Positions 43,338-52,400 of a DNA stretch of 64,000 nucleotides are shown one piece after another. The notes beneath the pieces were generated by a model, which was not told where the DNA came from, searched no databases, and saw only the letters and a list, made by a program, of their open reading frames with translations. Numbering within the stretch: the first letter of the stretch is position 1; every line of letters starts with the position of its first letter. A program made the translations under genes and the position numbers. Origin of the DNA: Bacillota bacterium (GTDB taxonomy: Bacteria > Bacillota > Clostridia > Clostridiales > Clostridiaceae); NCBI GenBank assembly GCA_023445445.1, contig JAEXLD010000036.1, positions 1-64,000 of the forward strand. The letters are read 5' to 3'.

Positions 43338-44792
43338 TTATATATTTTTTATATTTTCATATACTCTTCTATAACGAGAATAAACTTCTTTGTATGCTTC
43401 TACTGCTTCTGCATTTGGATAATAGCAGTCTTTTTCTTTTACTATTACCTTTACAGCATCTTCAAAGGAGTCAAACCAATTTAAAGAAACTGATGCTATA
43501 ATTGCAGCCCCAAGAGATGGACCTTCTTCTATTTTTAAAGATATTACCTTCTTATTGAATACGTTAGCCTGAATTTGAAGCCATTCCTTAGACTTAGCTC
43601 CTCCGCCTACTGAAATTATTTCTCTATCACTATCATCTTCATAAATACTAAAGCAATCCTTTAATGAGAATGTTATTCCTTCAATTACTGCTCTAGCAAA
43701 GTGATTTAAATCATGACTTTTATCTATTCCTATGAAAGTTCCTCTGATATTACTATCTGCATAAGGAGTTCTTTCTCCAACAATATAAGGAGCAAATAAT
43801 AATCCATTAGATCCTTCCTTAATATTTGATACTCCACTTAAAAGCTCATCAAAATCCTTATCCTTTGCAAAGGTATTTCTAAACCAGCTTAAAGAATCTC
43901 CTGCAGAAAGAGTTACCCCCATTGAGTAGCAACTATTTGGTAATACGTTATTAAACATGTGAAGTTTTCCACCATAGTTCTTATACTCTTCTTCATATTT
44001 TAAATATACACCTGAAGTTCCTATACTTAATAAATCTCTATTTTTATTTATTATTCCTGAGCCTAAAGCTGAACACGGATTATCTGATCCCGCTGGGAAT
44101 ATTTTAATACTTCCTTTAGCATTTAATTTTGCCTTTAATTCTTCATTTAATTCTCCAACACATTCAGTAGAGTTATATATCTTAGGGTATTTTTCTAAAT
44201 CTATATCCAATAAATCTGCTATTTCTTCAGACCATTTTCCTTCTTTAATATTTAACATTTGTGTTCCAGCTGCATCAGAGATATCTGTACATATGTTACC
44301 TGTATATTTAAATACTAAATAGTCTTTAGGTAAACAGAATTTTTTAGTCTTGTCCCAATTCTCAGGTTCATTTTCTTTTATCCATAATACCTTTGGTAAT
44401 GTAAAGCCTTCAAGACTCTTATTGCCTGTAATTTCAATTACCTTTTCTCCAAAGTTATTCATTATATATTGGCATTGCTTAGTTGTTCTTGTGTCATTCC
44501 ATAGAATACTTCTTCTTATAGGTTTATTTTCATTATCTAATAATACTAAGCTATGCATTTGACCTGATATACTTATGGCTCTTAATCCATCTCCACCTAA
44601 TTCATTAGTTATTTTCTCTAAAACCTTAACAGAAGCATTATACCAATCCTCTGGCTCTTGTTCAGAATGTCCATCTCTATTATTGTATAAAGGATAGCTT
44701 TCTGAATGTTTTAATACTACTTCTCCAGCTTTATCTAAAGCTATCCCCTTGATAGAACCTGTTCCTAAATCTAAACCTATAACATATTCCAT
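43338..44792 (-). CDS. xylB: Xylulokinase
   Basis: The product has 484 residues of the FGGY kinase family: YVIGLDLGTGSIKGIALD, AISISGQMHSLVLLD, the xylulokinase pocket WNDTRTTKQC, TLPKVLWIKENEPENW, and the C-terminal ISVGGGAKSKEWLQIQANVF. It phosphorylates D-xylulose made by XylA and feeds the pentose phosphate pathway. It lies after xylA, separated by a 157-nt repeat-like element. Confidence 0.95.
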   Translation of the reverse strand: MEYVIGLDLGTGSIKGIALDKAGEVVLKHSESYPLYNNRDGHSEQEPEDWYNASVKVLEKITNELGGDGLRAISISGQMHSLVLLDNENKPIRRSILWNDTRTTKQCQYIMNNFGEKVIEITGNKSLEGFTLPKVLWIKENEPENWDKTKKFCLPKDYLVFKYTGNICTDISDAAGTQMLNIKEGKWSEEIADLLDIDLEKYPKIYNSTECVGELNEELKAKLNAKGSIKIFPAGSDNPCSALGSGIINKNRDLLSIGTSGVYLKYEEEYKNYGGKLHMFNNVLPNSCYSMGVTLSAGDSLSWFRNTFAKDKDFDELLSGVSNIKEGSNGLLFAPYIVGERTPYADSNIRGTFIGIDKSHDLNHFARAVIEGITFSLKDCFSIYEDDSDREIISVGGGAKSKEWLQIQANVFNKKVISLKIEEGPSLGAAIIASVSLNWFDSFEDAVKVIVKEKDCYYPNAEAVEAYKEVYSRYRRVYENIKNI

Positions 44793-44815
44793 AAAAATAT
44801 CCTCCCACTATTTAT

Positions 44816-44972
44816 AATGTAAAATGTAAAATGTAGAATGTAAAATTAAAGAAGAAACTCCTAATGGAGTTTCTACAAGTATCTATTTTTAGTAATTCCT
44901 ATGGAATTACATCAATAATTCTACATTATTCATTTTTAATTTTTCATTTAGGAGCTGTTATAACAGCTCCTA
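44816..44972. repeat. MITE-like intergenic element between xylA and xylB
   Basis: The left end carries AATGTAAAATG-type iterations (44816-44845) and the right end a related inverted sequence (44917-44948), so AATGTAGAAT can pair with ATTCTACATT. Inside are two perfect hairpins, GAAACTCC-GGAGTTTC and TAATTCC-GGAATTA. It ends in a 24-nt perfect palindrome (44949-44972) built on GGAGCTGTTATAACAGCTCC. A 24-nt block (44904-44927) recurs exactly at 52338-52361. Confidence 0.65.
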
Positions 44973-44976
44973 AACT

Positions 44977-46284
44977 TTAGTATATTAAATCATTTAATTT
45001 TGATTTTACGAATTCAATATGTGATGATTTGTTCTTAACTTCTTTAACTGACAATGCATGATTAGTTAAAGCTTCTAAATCTAATTCATTGTTTAATAAT
45101 TGTTTTCCTAATTCGCTATCATAAGATGAATATCTTTCCTTTTTAACATTGTCTAGGAATTCAGTTTCAATTATTCTAGCTGCAGCTTTTAATCCTCTTG
45201 CATAAGTGTCCATTCCTGCAATATGAGCTATTATTAAATCTTCTTGTTCAAAAGAAGTTCTTCTAACTTTAGAATCAAAGTTTATTCCACCATCGTGTAA
45301 TCCACCATTCTTTAATACTTCTAGCATTGCTAAAGTAGTATTATAAACGTTAGTTGGGAATTCATCTGTATCCCATCCTAATAACTCATCTCCTTGGTTA
45401 GCATCAATTGAACCTAAAGCATTGTAATTTCTAGCTACATTCAATTCATGTTCAAAAGTATGTCCAGCAAGAGTTGCATGGTTTGCTTCAATATTTAACT
45501 TAAAGTGTCCTAGTAAGTCATATTTTTGAAGGAATGCTAAAGCTGTAGCTGAATCAAAATCATATTGATGAGTCATTGGCTCTTTTGGTTTTGGTTCAAT
45601 TAAGAAAGTTAATTTATGATTAATCTTTTCACAATAAGCTATTGCCATTTTATATAATCTTGCTATATTTTCTTCTTCAAATTGAATATCTGTGTTTAGT
45701 AAAGTTTCATAACCTTCTCTTCCACCCCAGAATACAAAGTTTTTACCGCCTAATTTTTTACTTATATCAATTCCCTTTTTAACTTGAGCTGCTGACATTG
45801 CATAAACATCTATATTAGGACTTGATGCAGCACCATTAACATATATAGGATTAGCATGTCTATCTGCTGTATTCCATAAAAGCTTAATGCCAGTCTTGTC
45901 CATCTTTTCCTTCATATAGTCAGTTATAACATCTAGGTTATGGAAGAATTCTTCTAAGCTATTTCCAAATGGAGCAACGTCCATGTCATGGAAACAGAAA
46001 TATTCAACGCCTAATTTTTGTAATAATTCAAAGTTTGCATCAACTTTATTTTTTGCTGTTTGCATTGGGTCATCTGTTATCCAATTTCTTTGATTAGTTC
46101 CTTTTCCAAATGGATCTGCTCCATCACTACAGAAAGTATGCCAGTAAGCAACTGCAAATTTTAAATGTTCTTTCATTGGTTTTCCTAAAACTATTTCTTC
46201 AGGATTGTAATGACGAAATGCAAACATATTGTCTGTATCTGGTCCTTCATATTTTATAGTTTGTACATTATTAAAGAATTCCAT
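44977..46284 (-). CDS. xylA: Xylose isomerase
   Basis: The product has 435 residues from the ATG at 46284 (GAGGTGA five bases upstream; an in-frame GTG at 46293 is not preferred). Active-site segments: YFCFHDMDVAPFG (catalytic His), VFWGGREGYETLLNTD, FLIEPKPKEPMTHQYDFD (metal Glu), KLNIEANHATLAGH and GSIDANQGD. It interconverts D-xylose and D-xylulose. A perfect sigma-A promoter overlapped by an inverted repeat lies upstream. Confidence 0.97.
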   Translation of the reverse strand: MEFFNNVQTIKYEGPDTDNMFAFRHYNPEEIVLGKPMKEHLKFAVAYWHTFCSDGADPFGKGTNQRNWITDDPMQTAKNKVDANFELLQKLGVEYFCFHDMDVAPFGNSLEEFFHNLDVITDYMKEKMDKTGIKLLWNTADRHANPIYVNGAASSPNIDVYAMSAAQVKKGIDISKKLGGKNFVFWGGREGYETLLNTDIQFEEENIARLYKMAIAYCEKINHKLTFLIEPKPKEPMTHQYDFDSATALAFLQKYDLLGHFKLNIEANHATLAGHTFEHELNVARNYNALGSIDANQGDELLGWDTDEFPTNVYNTTLAMLEVLKNGGLHDGGINFDSKVRRTSFEQEDLIIAHIAGMDTYARGLKAAARIIETEFLDNVKKERYSSYDSELGKQLLNNELDLEALTNHALSVKEVKNKSSHIEFVKSKLNDLIY

Positions 46285-46327
46285 ATATTTCACCTCATTT
46301 AATTAGTTAGTTTTCCTATCTAACTTA

Positions 46328-46356
46328 ATAATACACCTTGATTTTTAAGATGTCAA
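46328..46356 (-). promoter_or_regulatory. Sigma-A promoter of xylA
   Basis: On the minus strand TTGACA (46356-46351) and TATTAT (46333-46328) are separated by 17 nt, an almost ideal promoter. The -35 box lies inside the inverted repeat at 46352-46369. Confidence 0.85.
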
Positions 46357-46369
46357 TGTTTACATTGAC
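46352..46369. promoter_or_regulatory. Candidate XylR operator
   Basis: The arms GTCAATGT and ACATTGAC with a two-base centre form an 8-bp inverted repeat over the xylA -35 box, in the xylA-xylR divergent region. XylR binding here would block xylA. The repeat differs from the Bacillus xyl operator (TTTGTTTAAACAAA type), so the assignment is by position and symmetry. Confidence 0.65.
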
Positions 46370-46401
46370 TATTTTTTCTATTTTTTATCTGAATTTAGAT
46401 T

Positions 46402-46430
46402 TTGAACTTTTTAAAGGGCTATGCTATATT
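46402..46430 (+). promoter_or_regulatory. Probable promoter of xylR
   Basis: TTGAAC (46402-46407) and TATATT (46425-46430) are separated by 17 nt, 31 nt before the xylR ATG. It lies 32 nt from the operator-like repeat. Confidence 0.65.
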
Positions 46431-46461
46431 ATTTATAAACAATCAATAAGGATGGTACTCT

Positions 46462-47610
46462 ATGGATAATAAATTTAACATTAGAAAGGCTAATATAGTT
46501 GAAATATTAAAGCTGCTTTTTAATAACCCAAATATATCTAGAATTGATATCTCAAAACTTATAAATCTTAATAAAGCTAGTGTTTCTGAAATTATTAGTT
46601 TATTAGTTGAAAAAGAAATTGTTTCTGAAATAGGAATTGGAAATGGTAGTTCTAGTGGTGGAAGAAAACCTATTCTTCTTAAATTAAACGAAAAGGCAGG
46701 TCTTAGTCTTAGTATTGACTTAGGTACTAATTATATTGGTTTTTTACTTACTGACTTAAATAAAAATATCATAGCTTATGAACACTATGAAACAGTTGTA
46801 AATAAAGATAATGTAGTTGATATAGTAGTTAATACAATTAACTCTTTAGAAAATTATATAGGAGAATATAAATATGGATTAATTGGAGTTAGTCTTGCTA
46901 TTCATGGTAGAGTATATAATGATTCCATTAAATTTACTCCATATTACGATTTAGATAAGATAAACTTAAAAGAAGAGTTATCTAAAATTCTACCTAAAAT
47001 AAGATTCCATCTTGAAAATGAATCTAATTTAGCTGCTATTGGAGAATTTGAAAATTCTGAAGAAAAATTAAAGAATTCTATAGTAATAAATGTTCATTCA
47101 GGAATAGGATCTGGAATTATAATTAATGAAAAACTTTATACTGGCTTTGAAGGACGTTCGGGTGAAATAGGTCATATGGTTCTTGTGCCTAATGGCAAGA
47201 AATGTCCTTGTGGTAATAAGGGATGCTTTGAGCAATATTGTTCTATTCCAGCCTTATTAGAAGAATTTAATAATAAATCTAGTTTAAAGGTTAAAACAGT
47301 AAAAGAACTTTGTAAATTATACAATTCTAATAACAAAGAAGCTATTGATATAATTTCAAATAATATAGAACTAATGGCTATAGGAATAACTAATATATTT
47401 AACTTATTTGCTCCTGATAATATATTTATACATAGTGAATTAATAGATTATATACCTGAATATTTAAATTTAGTTAATGATAAAATAAATTCAATCTTTT
47501 CTAAGGATGTTACTCTTCTCCCAAATAAATTAGATGGAAAGTCTAACTTATTCGGAGGTATAACACGTTGTATATATGACTTTTTAAATGATTTCCCAGA
47601 TATGATATAA
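46462..47610 (+). CDS. xylR: Xylose repressor XylR (ROK family)
   Basis: The product has 382 residues: an N-terminal winged helix (about 8-70: NPNISRIDISKLINLNKASVSEIISLLVEKEIV) and a ROK sugar-binding domain with ATP-like loop SIDLGTNYIGFLLTD, the ENESNLAAIGE segment and the zinc motif GKKCPCGNKGCFEQYCS. It probably represses xylAB and is released by xylose. It is transcribed divergently from xylA. AAGGATGG precedes the ATG. Confidence 0.92.
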   Translation: MDNKFNIRKANIVEILKLLFNNPNISRIDISKLINLNKASVSEIISLLVEKEIVSEIGIGNGSSSGGRKPILLKLNEKAGLSLSIDLGTNYIGFLLTDLNKNIIAYEHYETVVNKDNVVDIVVNTINSLENYIGEYKYGLIGVSLAIHGRVYNDSIKFTPYYDLDKINLKEELSKILPKIRFHLENESNLAAIGEFENSEEKLKNSIVINVHSGIGSGIIINEKLYTGFEGRSGEIGHMVLVPNGKKCPCGNKGCFEQYCSIPALLEEFNNKSSLKVKTVKELCKLYNSNNKEAIDIISNNIELMAIGITNIFNLFAPDNIFIHSELIDYIPEYLNLVNDKINSIFSKDVTLLPNKLDGKSNLFGGITRCIYDFLNDFPDMI

Positions 47611-47629
47611 GGAGCTGCTTGGCAGCTCC
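47611..47629 (+). terminator. Hairpin after xylR
   Basis: GGAGCTG pairs with CAGCTCC around CTTGG. It starts immediately after the xylR stop. The T-run is poor. The GGAGCT...AGCTCC theme matches hairpins at 44951-44970 and 52370-52389. Confidence 0.5.
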
Positions 47630-47673
47630 CTATCTTGTATTTAGAAGGTTATACTATTTATCTTTAATAATTT

Positions 47674-48000
47674 CTACTTATATATAACATTCTTTAGTTT
47701 TTTATTAATACTTTTGTATCTATATAACCCTAAAAATATGGGTACTAGCCCTAAAATTATAAATATTACCCCTAATATATAGGTGGCTGTAGTATCAAAT
47801 AATTTTATTAATGATATGGCTATTGCTAAAAGACTGATTCCAGTTCTAATATATGCTAACAATGTCCTCTCATTTGCTAACAGAGTTCTATCTGCAGCTA
47901 AGAAGTCCCTTAATATCATTTCTTCTTTCTTAAAGTTATATACAGCTTCTTTCTTTACTATTTTAGATTTTATATTTTTAGAATTTTTTATTTCTCTCAT
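47674..48000 (-). CDS. DUF202 (YidH-like) inner membrane protein
   Basis: The product has 108 residues. The conserved family segment RDFLAADRTLLANERTLLAYIRTGISLLAIAISLIKLF covers the first helix, and a second helix pair follows (about 73-92). The N-terminal 30 residues are lysine-rich. The function is unknown. It lies 28 nt after the LacC-like kinase gene and may be the last gene of the PTS/sulfatase operon or a bystander. Confidence 0.8.
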   Translation of the reverse strand: MREIKNSKNIKSKIVKKEAVYNFKKEEMILRDFLAADRTLLANERTLLAYIRTGISLLAIAISLIKLFDTTATYILGVIFIILGLVPIFLGLYRYKSINKKLKNVIYK

Positions 48001-48028
48001 TTTTATAACCTCCTAAAACAACTAATTC

Positions 48029-48967
48029 TTAGGTGTCTTCTTCAATTATAGAAATAGTTACCTTATCCAATAAATCTTGAACTACATCCAATTTAACTGA
48101 ACCTGTTTCCTCTTCTAATGCATTTGCTGTTCCACAGGCTGATGCAAGCATTAATATATCTTCTATTTCATACTCTCTTTCAAGTCCTATTGCTACTCCT
48201 GCTACGTAAGAATCTCCTGATCCAACTGGATTTATGGCATTAATCTTAGGTACTGTTACTTTGTAGTATATTCCCTTATATCCTATTACCGATCCCTCTG
48301 CTCCTAATGAAATTGCAACTAGCTCTACACCTTTTTTATGAAATTCTTTAATTTCTCTAACAGCATCTTTATAGCTTTCTATATGTCTTCCTGTTAAAAA
48401 CTCTATTTCATCCTTATTAGGCTTAATAAAAAATGGTTTTCCTTCAATTCCTTCTCTAAGTAAATCTCCACTTGTATCTAATAAAAATTTTTTATTTTTA
48501 CTATTGGCTATATCTATAAGCTTCTTGTAAAAATTCTTAGGTATATTTCTAGGAAGGCTTCCTGATGCTACTATTATATTGGCTTCTTCTAATAACTCAT
48601 TATACTTATCTATGAATCTATTTTGTTCTTCCTCTGTAACTTCAGGGCCTGGCTCCAGTATTTCTGTTTGAACTAAATCATTAGTGATTATAGCTAAGCA
48701 CTCTCTTGTATCACCTTTTATCTTTACAAAATCTTGCTTTATTCCATACTCCTCTAGTTTATCATGTATAAACTCTCCTGTTTTTCCACCCAAGAATCCA
48801 GTAACTATACATTTTTCTTTTAATATTGTAGATACATTAGCTACATGGATCCCTTTTCCACCTGGAGTATTTTCAACACTCTTAGCTCTCATTACTAAGC
48901 CTTTGTTTAGATCATCCATAACATACTTTTTATCTACTGATGCATTTAAATTAATTACTAATATCAT
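48029..48967 (-). CDS. lacC: PfkB-family kinase, probable tagatose-6-phosphate kinase (LacC-like)
   Basis: The product has 312 residues with LNASVDKKYVMDDL, NTPGGKGIHVANV, SGSLPRNIP, FFIKPNKDEIEFLTG and the catalytic segment INPVGSGDSYVAGVAIG. The subfamily includes LacC (tagatose 6-phosphate to 1,6-bisphosphate) and FruK (fructose 1-phosphate). LacA, LacB and a class II tagatose-bisphosphate-type aldolase in the same operon favour LacC. It lies 15 nt after the aldolase gene. Confidence 0.86.
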   Translation of the reverse strand: MILVINLNASVDKKYVMDDLNKGLVMRAKSVENTPGGKGIHVANVSTILKEKCIVTGFLGGKTGEFIHDKLEEYGIKQDFVKIKGDTRECLAIITNDLVQTEILEPGPEVTEEEQNRFIDKYNELLEEANIIVASGSLPRNIPKNFYKKLIDIANSKNKKFLLDTSGDLLREGIEGKPFFIKPNKDEIEFLTGRHIESYKDAVREIKEFHKKGVELVAISLGAEGSVIGYKGIYYKVTVPKINAINPVGSGDSYVAGVAIGLEREYEIEDILMLASACGTANALEEETGSVKLDVVQDLLDKVTISIIEEDT

Positions 48968-48982
48968 ACTAACTCCTTATAA

Positions 48983-49840
48983 TTAAGCTTTTCCATTACT
49001 TCCACAAACCATAATTTTGTGTTCAACTACCTTCTTCATAGCTTCTTTTCCAGGTGTCATATATTTTCTTGGATCATTAGCTTCTGGATTTTCTATAAAG
49101 TATTTTTTTACTGCATCTGAAAATGGTATTTTTAAATCAGTTGCTACATTTACTTTACATATTCCAAGTGCTATTGCTTTTTTAACTAATTCATCTGGTA
49201 CATCTGAGGCTCCATGTAAAACTAATGGCACATCTACAATGTCTCTTATTTCCTTCAATCTATCTAAATCTAATTTTGCTTCTCCCTTGTATAATCCATG
49301 TGCTGTTCCAATTGCTATAGCTAATGAATCTATTCCTGTTCTTTCTACATATTCCTTTGCTTGCTTTGGATTAGTATACTTACTATCCTTTTCATCTACT
49401 ATTAAATCATCTTCTTGTCCACCTAATCTACCAAGTTCTGCTTCAACTGTTGCATCATATTTATGTGCATATTCAACTACTTTTTTAACGGTTTCTATAT
49501 TTTCTTCAAATGGCGCATGAGAAGCATCTATCATTGTTGACTTAAATCCTAAATCTACAAAGTGCTTTATTTCATCTATTACTTCAAAGTGATCTAAATG
49601 TATTGCTATTGGAATATTATATTTTTCGGCTGCTACTTCTGCCATGGCAACTATAAATTCTCCTCCTGCATATGCAATAGTTGATGGTGTTCCTGCTAGT
49701 ATTACTGGTGATTTTAATTCTGCTGCTGTTTCTACAACTACTTCTAATGTCTCTAAATTATGAATGTTAAAGGCTGGTACTGCATAGCCTTCTCTTTGAG
49801 CTTTATTTAGCATTTCCCTTGTTGATAGTATTTTAGTCAT
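48983..49840 (-). CDS. gatY: Class II tagatose-1,6-bisphosphate aldolase (GatY/KbaY type)
   Basis: The product has 285 residues from the ATG at 49840 (AGAGGTGA upstream). Zinc-enzyme motifs: PIAIHLDHFEV (catalytic Asp and Zn His), EAELGRLGGQEDD, AIGTAHGLYKG (Zn His), VLHGASDVPDE (Zn His) and NVATDLKIPF. It splits tagatose 1,6-bisphosphate into DHAP and glyceraldehyde 3-phosphate; fructose-bisphosphate activity is also possible. The start overlaps the lacB stop by 8 nt. Confidence 0.88.
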   Translation of the reverse strand: MTKILSTREMLNKAQREGYAVPAFNIHNLETLEVVVETAAELKSPVILAGTPSTIAYAGGEFIVAMAEVAAEKYNIPIAIHLDHFEVIDEIKHFVDLGFKSTMIDASHAPFEENIETVKKVVEYAHKYDATVEAELGRLGGQEDDLIVDEKDSKYTNPKQAKEYVERTGIDSLAIAIGTAHGLYKGEAKLDLDRLKEIRDIVDVPLVLHGASDVPDELVKKAIALGICKVNVATDLKIPFSDAVKKYFIENPEANDPRKYMTPGKEAMKKVVEHKIMVCGSNGKA

Positions 49841-50348
49841 GATATTCACCTCTATCCCATTTATCCATAAACTCATCAAAATAATGCTCATCACCATTTG
49901 CATAATCTTTTTCTATCATATTATTTAATTTTTCTACCATTGCTATATTTTCCTCTGTAGGATTAAACTTAGTTTCAAGAAATACATCTATTATATTTTC
50001 CATAAGTCCAAGTCCAGTTATTCTTCCACCAAATCCTAATATATTTATATCTAAATTTTCTTTTGAATATCTTGCTGTTTCTATATCTCTAACTAATGCA
50101 ACTCTGGCCCCCTTTATCTTAGTAGCTGCATTAGTAATTCCTACACCAGTTCCGCAAATAACTATTCCTAAATCTGCTTCTCCATTAACTACTTTTTCAG
50201 CAGTCTTCTTTCCATATATAGGGTAGTGAGTTCTTTCTTTATCATAGGTCCCGTTATCTATAACTTCATATCCCTTTGATTTTAAATATTCAACAACACT
50301 ATCTTTAACCTCTGTTACTATATGATCACAACCAACTGAAATAATCAT
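49833..50348 (-). CDS. lacB: Galactose-6-phosphate isomerase subunit LacB
   Basis: The product has 171 residues of the RpiB/LacAB fold: ISVGCDHIVTEVKDSVVEYLKSKGYEVIDNGTYD, LGIVICGTGVGITNAATKIKG, ARYSKENLDINILGFGGRITG, and the LacB-specific C-terminus. With LacA it converts galactose 6-phosphate to tagatose 6-phosphate. It lies 11 nt after lacA and overlaps the aldolase gene. Confidence 0.9.
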   Translation of the reverse strand: MIISVGCDHIVTEVKDSVVEYLKSKGYEVIDNGTYDKERTHYPIYGKKTAEKVVNGEADLGIVICGTGVGITNAATKIKGARVALVRDIETARYSKENLDINILGFGGRITGLGLMENIIDVFLETKFNPTEENIAMVEKLNNMIEKDYANGDEHYFDEFMDKWDRGEYHD

Positions 50349-50359
50349 TTTTTCCCCTC

Positions 50360-50788
50360 CTATGCCATCTTATTTAACATATCTACTCTTATTTGATGTC
50401 TTCCACCAGAATAATTAGATAAAATAAATTTATCTGTTATTCTTTTTGCTATTTCTAGAGCTGTTACCTTGGAGCCAATTGCAATTATTGAAGTATTATT
50501 ATGATCTCTAGTCATCTTTGCAGAATGTTCATCTGCAACCTGTGCGCATATTATTCCCTTATGTTTTGTACACACATTAAAAGAACCTGTTCCATATTCA
50601 TCTATTACTATTCCCTTTTCACCTTCATTATTAAGAATAGCTTCTGCTACTAAATTTGAGGAGTCATAAAAATCTAACTTTTTTCCTTGTGATTTATCTA
50701 TTACATCATATCCCTTTTCTATAAGATATAATTTTATAGAGTCTTTAAAATCCTTGCTTTTATAATCTGATGAAATAATTATTTTCAT
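50360..50788 (-). CDS. lacA: Galactose-6-phosphate isomerase subunit LacA
   Basis: The product has 142 residues that closely follow LacA: DEYGTGSFNVCTKHKGIICAQVADEHSAKMTRDHNN in the middle and YSGGRHQIRVDMLNKMA at the C-terminus, which is the LacA hallmark rather than RpiB. It is the partner of LacB. The presence of both subunits points to galactose 6-phosphate as the intermediate, not galactosamine. It lies 10 nt after the sulfatase gene. Confidence 0.9.
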   Translation of the reverse strand: MKIIISSDYKSKDFKDSIKLYLIEKGYDVIDKSQGKKLDFYDSSNLVAEAILNNEGEKGIVIDEYGTGSFNVCTKHKGIICAQVADEHSAKMTRDHNNTSIIAIGSKVTALEIAKRITDKFILSNYSGGRHQIRVDMLNKMA

Positions 50789-50798
50789 AAAATACCTC

Positions 50799-52277
50799 CT
50801 ACTTTAGATTTAATCTTTCTAATTGTTCTTCTGGAGCATCCATTTCCTTTAATGCTCGTATCATTAGTCTTTTATATTTATTTTCTAATTCATTATCTTT
50901 AATAGGTTTTGTTTGATAATAATCTTCAGCTATATTAAACAACTTATTCTCACTTGTATACTCTAATGCATTTTCTACGTTATCAAGAATTGAAGGATTA
51001 TTAATCTTTATTTTATATACAGGATAATTTGTTCTATTAATAAATCTTCCCATCTCTATTTCTTCTTGATTTTCTTTTCCTAAGTACTTTCTTATAGTTG
51101 TAGGAATACAAGTATATTCATAACAAGGTTTATTTTCCTTATTAGGAGCTCTAAAGTATGTATACTCTCCATCTGTTATATTTACAGCTACTCCATGATA
51201 TCCATACAACGCATAATCTCTTTTATACTCTTTTCCATCAACTATATTCCTCCAAGAAAATCCTTGTACATCTTTTGGGATATCTATATCAGAATAATCT
51301 AAAACCGTTGGCATAATATCTATATTTTGAGTTAATAAATTAATTCTCTCTCCAGCCATCTTTCCATTTGGGAATCTTACTAATAATGGTATATGGGCCA
51401 ATTCATTGTACATATGCATATAATTTTTACCAAAATAGTTTCTTTCCCCTAAGAAGTATCCATGATCTGTTGTAACTATAATCAATGTATCATCATATAA
51501 ATTTAAATCCTTTAATTTCTTAATTAACCTTCCAAAATGTTTATCTGTCATTGTAAGTAGTGCAGCATACCTTTTATTTATATAATCTAAAGCATCTTCT
51601 GGAACATCTACTTCCTTATAATTAGGTATCTCAAAGTAAGGTCCATCATATTTACAATCATAAAGTTCCATGTACTCATCAGGAACATCAAAAGGTTCAT
51701 GAGGATCAAAGGTTTCTACCATCAAGAAAAAGTCATCGTGATCCTTATTATCTTCTAACCACTCACAAGCTGCACTAAAAGTCTTTGGAGTAGGATACTC
51801 CTCCTCATGTCTATCCCATTTTGTCCTATTCCATTGATATTGCCTTCTAAGTTTTCCATAATAATCTTTAGGCATAAATGATGGATCATCTATTCTAGAT
51901 ATCCATGGATCTCCTTCCTGTCCTCTATAAAAATCCCAAGTTGTAAACTGTTGAACATATCCTTCTCCACCTAGTCTAAAGTAATGAGGATGATCTGTTA
52001 CAATGTGGCTAAATACATCTTTTTCAGCTAAAACTTTAGGTAATGTTATGTCGAAGGGCTCTATAGGTCCCCAAGATCTTTCTAAGAAATTAAGCCTTCC
52101 TGTAAGTATATCCCTTCTTGCTGGCATACATGGAGCAGAACCAACCCAATGATTATCAAAAGTAGTGGCTTCCTTAGAAAAGTTAGTTATGTTCGGCGTT
52201 CTTACCCAAGTATTTTCGTTGTAAACTTCCATCATCTCTCTTTTTAAAGTATCCATTAAAATTACAACTGTCCTCAT
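50799..52277 (-). CDS. Cys-type sulfatase, cytoplasmic
   Basis: The product has 492 residues of the alkaline-phosphatase/sulfatase superfamily. The metal site VVILMDTLKREM at the N-terminus, the CxPxR-type signature APCMPARRD (Cys50, to become formylglycine), and IIVTTDHGYFLGERNYFGK and THDH-like segments are visible. There is no signal peptide, so the enzyme should act in the cytoplasm. Its Cys needs an anaerobic maturase, encoded divergently at 55222. It lies between the PTS genes and lacA, so it likely removes sulfate from an imported, phosphorylated sugar. Confidence 0.9.
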   Translation of the reverse strand: MRTVVILMDTLKREMMEVYNENTWVRTPNITNFSKEATTFDNHWVGSAPCMPARRDILTGRLNFLERSWGPIEPFDITLPKVLAEKDVFSHIVTDHPHYFRLGGEGYVQQFTTWDFYRGQEGDPWISRIDDPSFMPKDYYGKLRRQYQWNRTKWDRHEEEYPTPKTFSAACEWLEDNKDHDDFFLMVETFDPHEPFDVPDEYMELYDCKYDGPYFEIPNYKEVDVPEDALDYINKRYAALLTMTDKHFGRLIKKLKDLNLYDDTLIIVTTDHGYFLGERNYFGKNYMHMYNELAHIPLLVRFPNGKMAGERINLLTQNIDIMPTVLDYSDIDIPKDVQGFSWRNIVDGKEYKRDYALYGYHGVAVNITDGEYTYFRAPNKENKPCYEYTCIPTTIRKYLGKENQEEIEMGRFINRTNYPVYKIKINNPSILDNVENALEYTSENKLFNIAEDYYQTKPIKDNELENKYKRLMIRALKEMDAPEEQLERLNLK

Positions 52278-52327
52278 TCCATATCCTCCTATCTAAAATT
52301 TCCATCATAGAGATAGTGCTCTCGCAC

Positions 52328-52389
52328 AATGTAAAATGAATTACATCAATAATTCTACATTTTTAATAAGGAGCTACTACTGCAGCTCC
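52328..52389. repeat. Partial second copy of the MITE-like element
   Basis: It contains AATGTAAAATG, then a 24-nt block (52338-52361) identical to 44904-44927, and a GGAGCT...AGCTCC hairpin (52370-52389). The internal hairpins of the longer copy are missing. It separates the IID and sulfatase genes inside the PTS operon. Confidence 0.6.
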
Positions 52390-52400
52390 ATGAATTCATG

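Noticed and set aside
49017..49520. Long 167-codon plus-strand frame inside the aldolase gene
   Set aside because: It is a shadow of gatY, which has all zinc and catalytic motifs; the plus frame has no ribosome site or domain.
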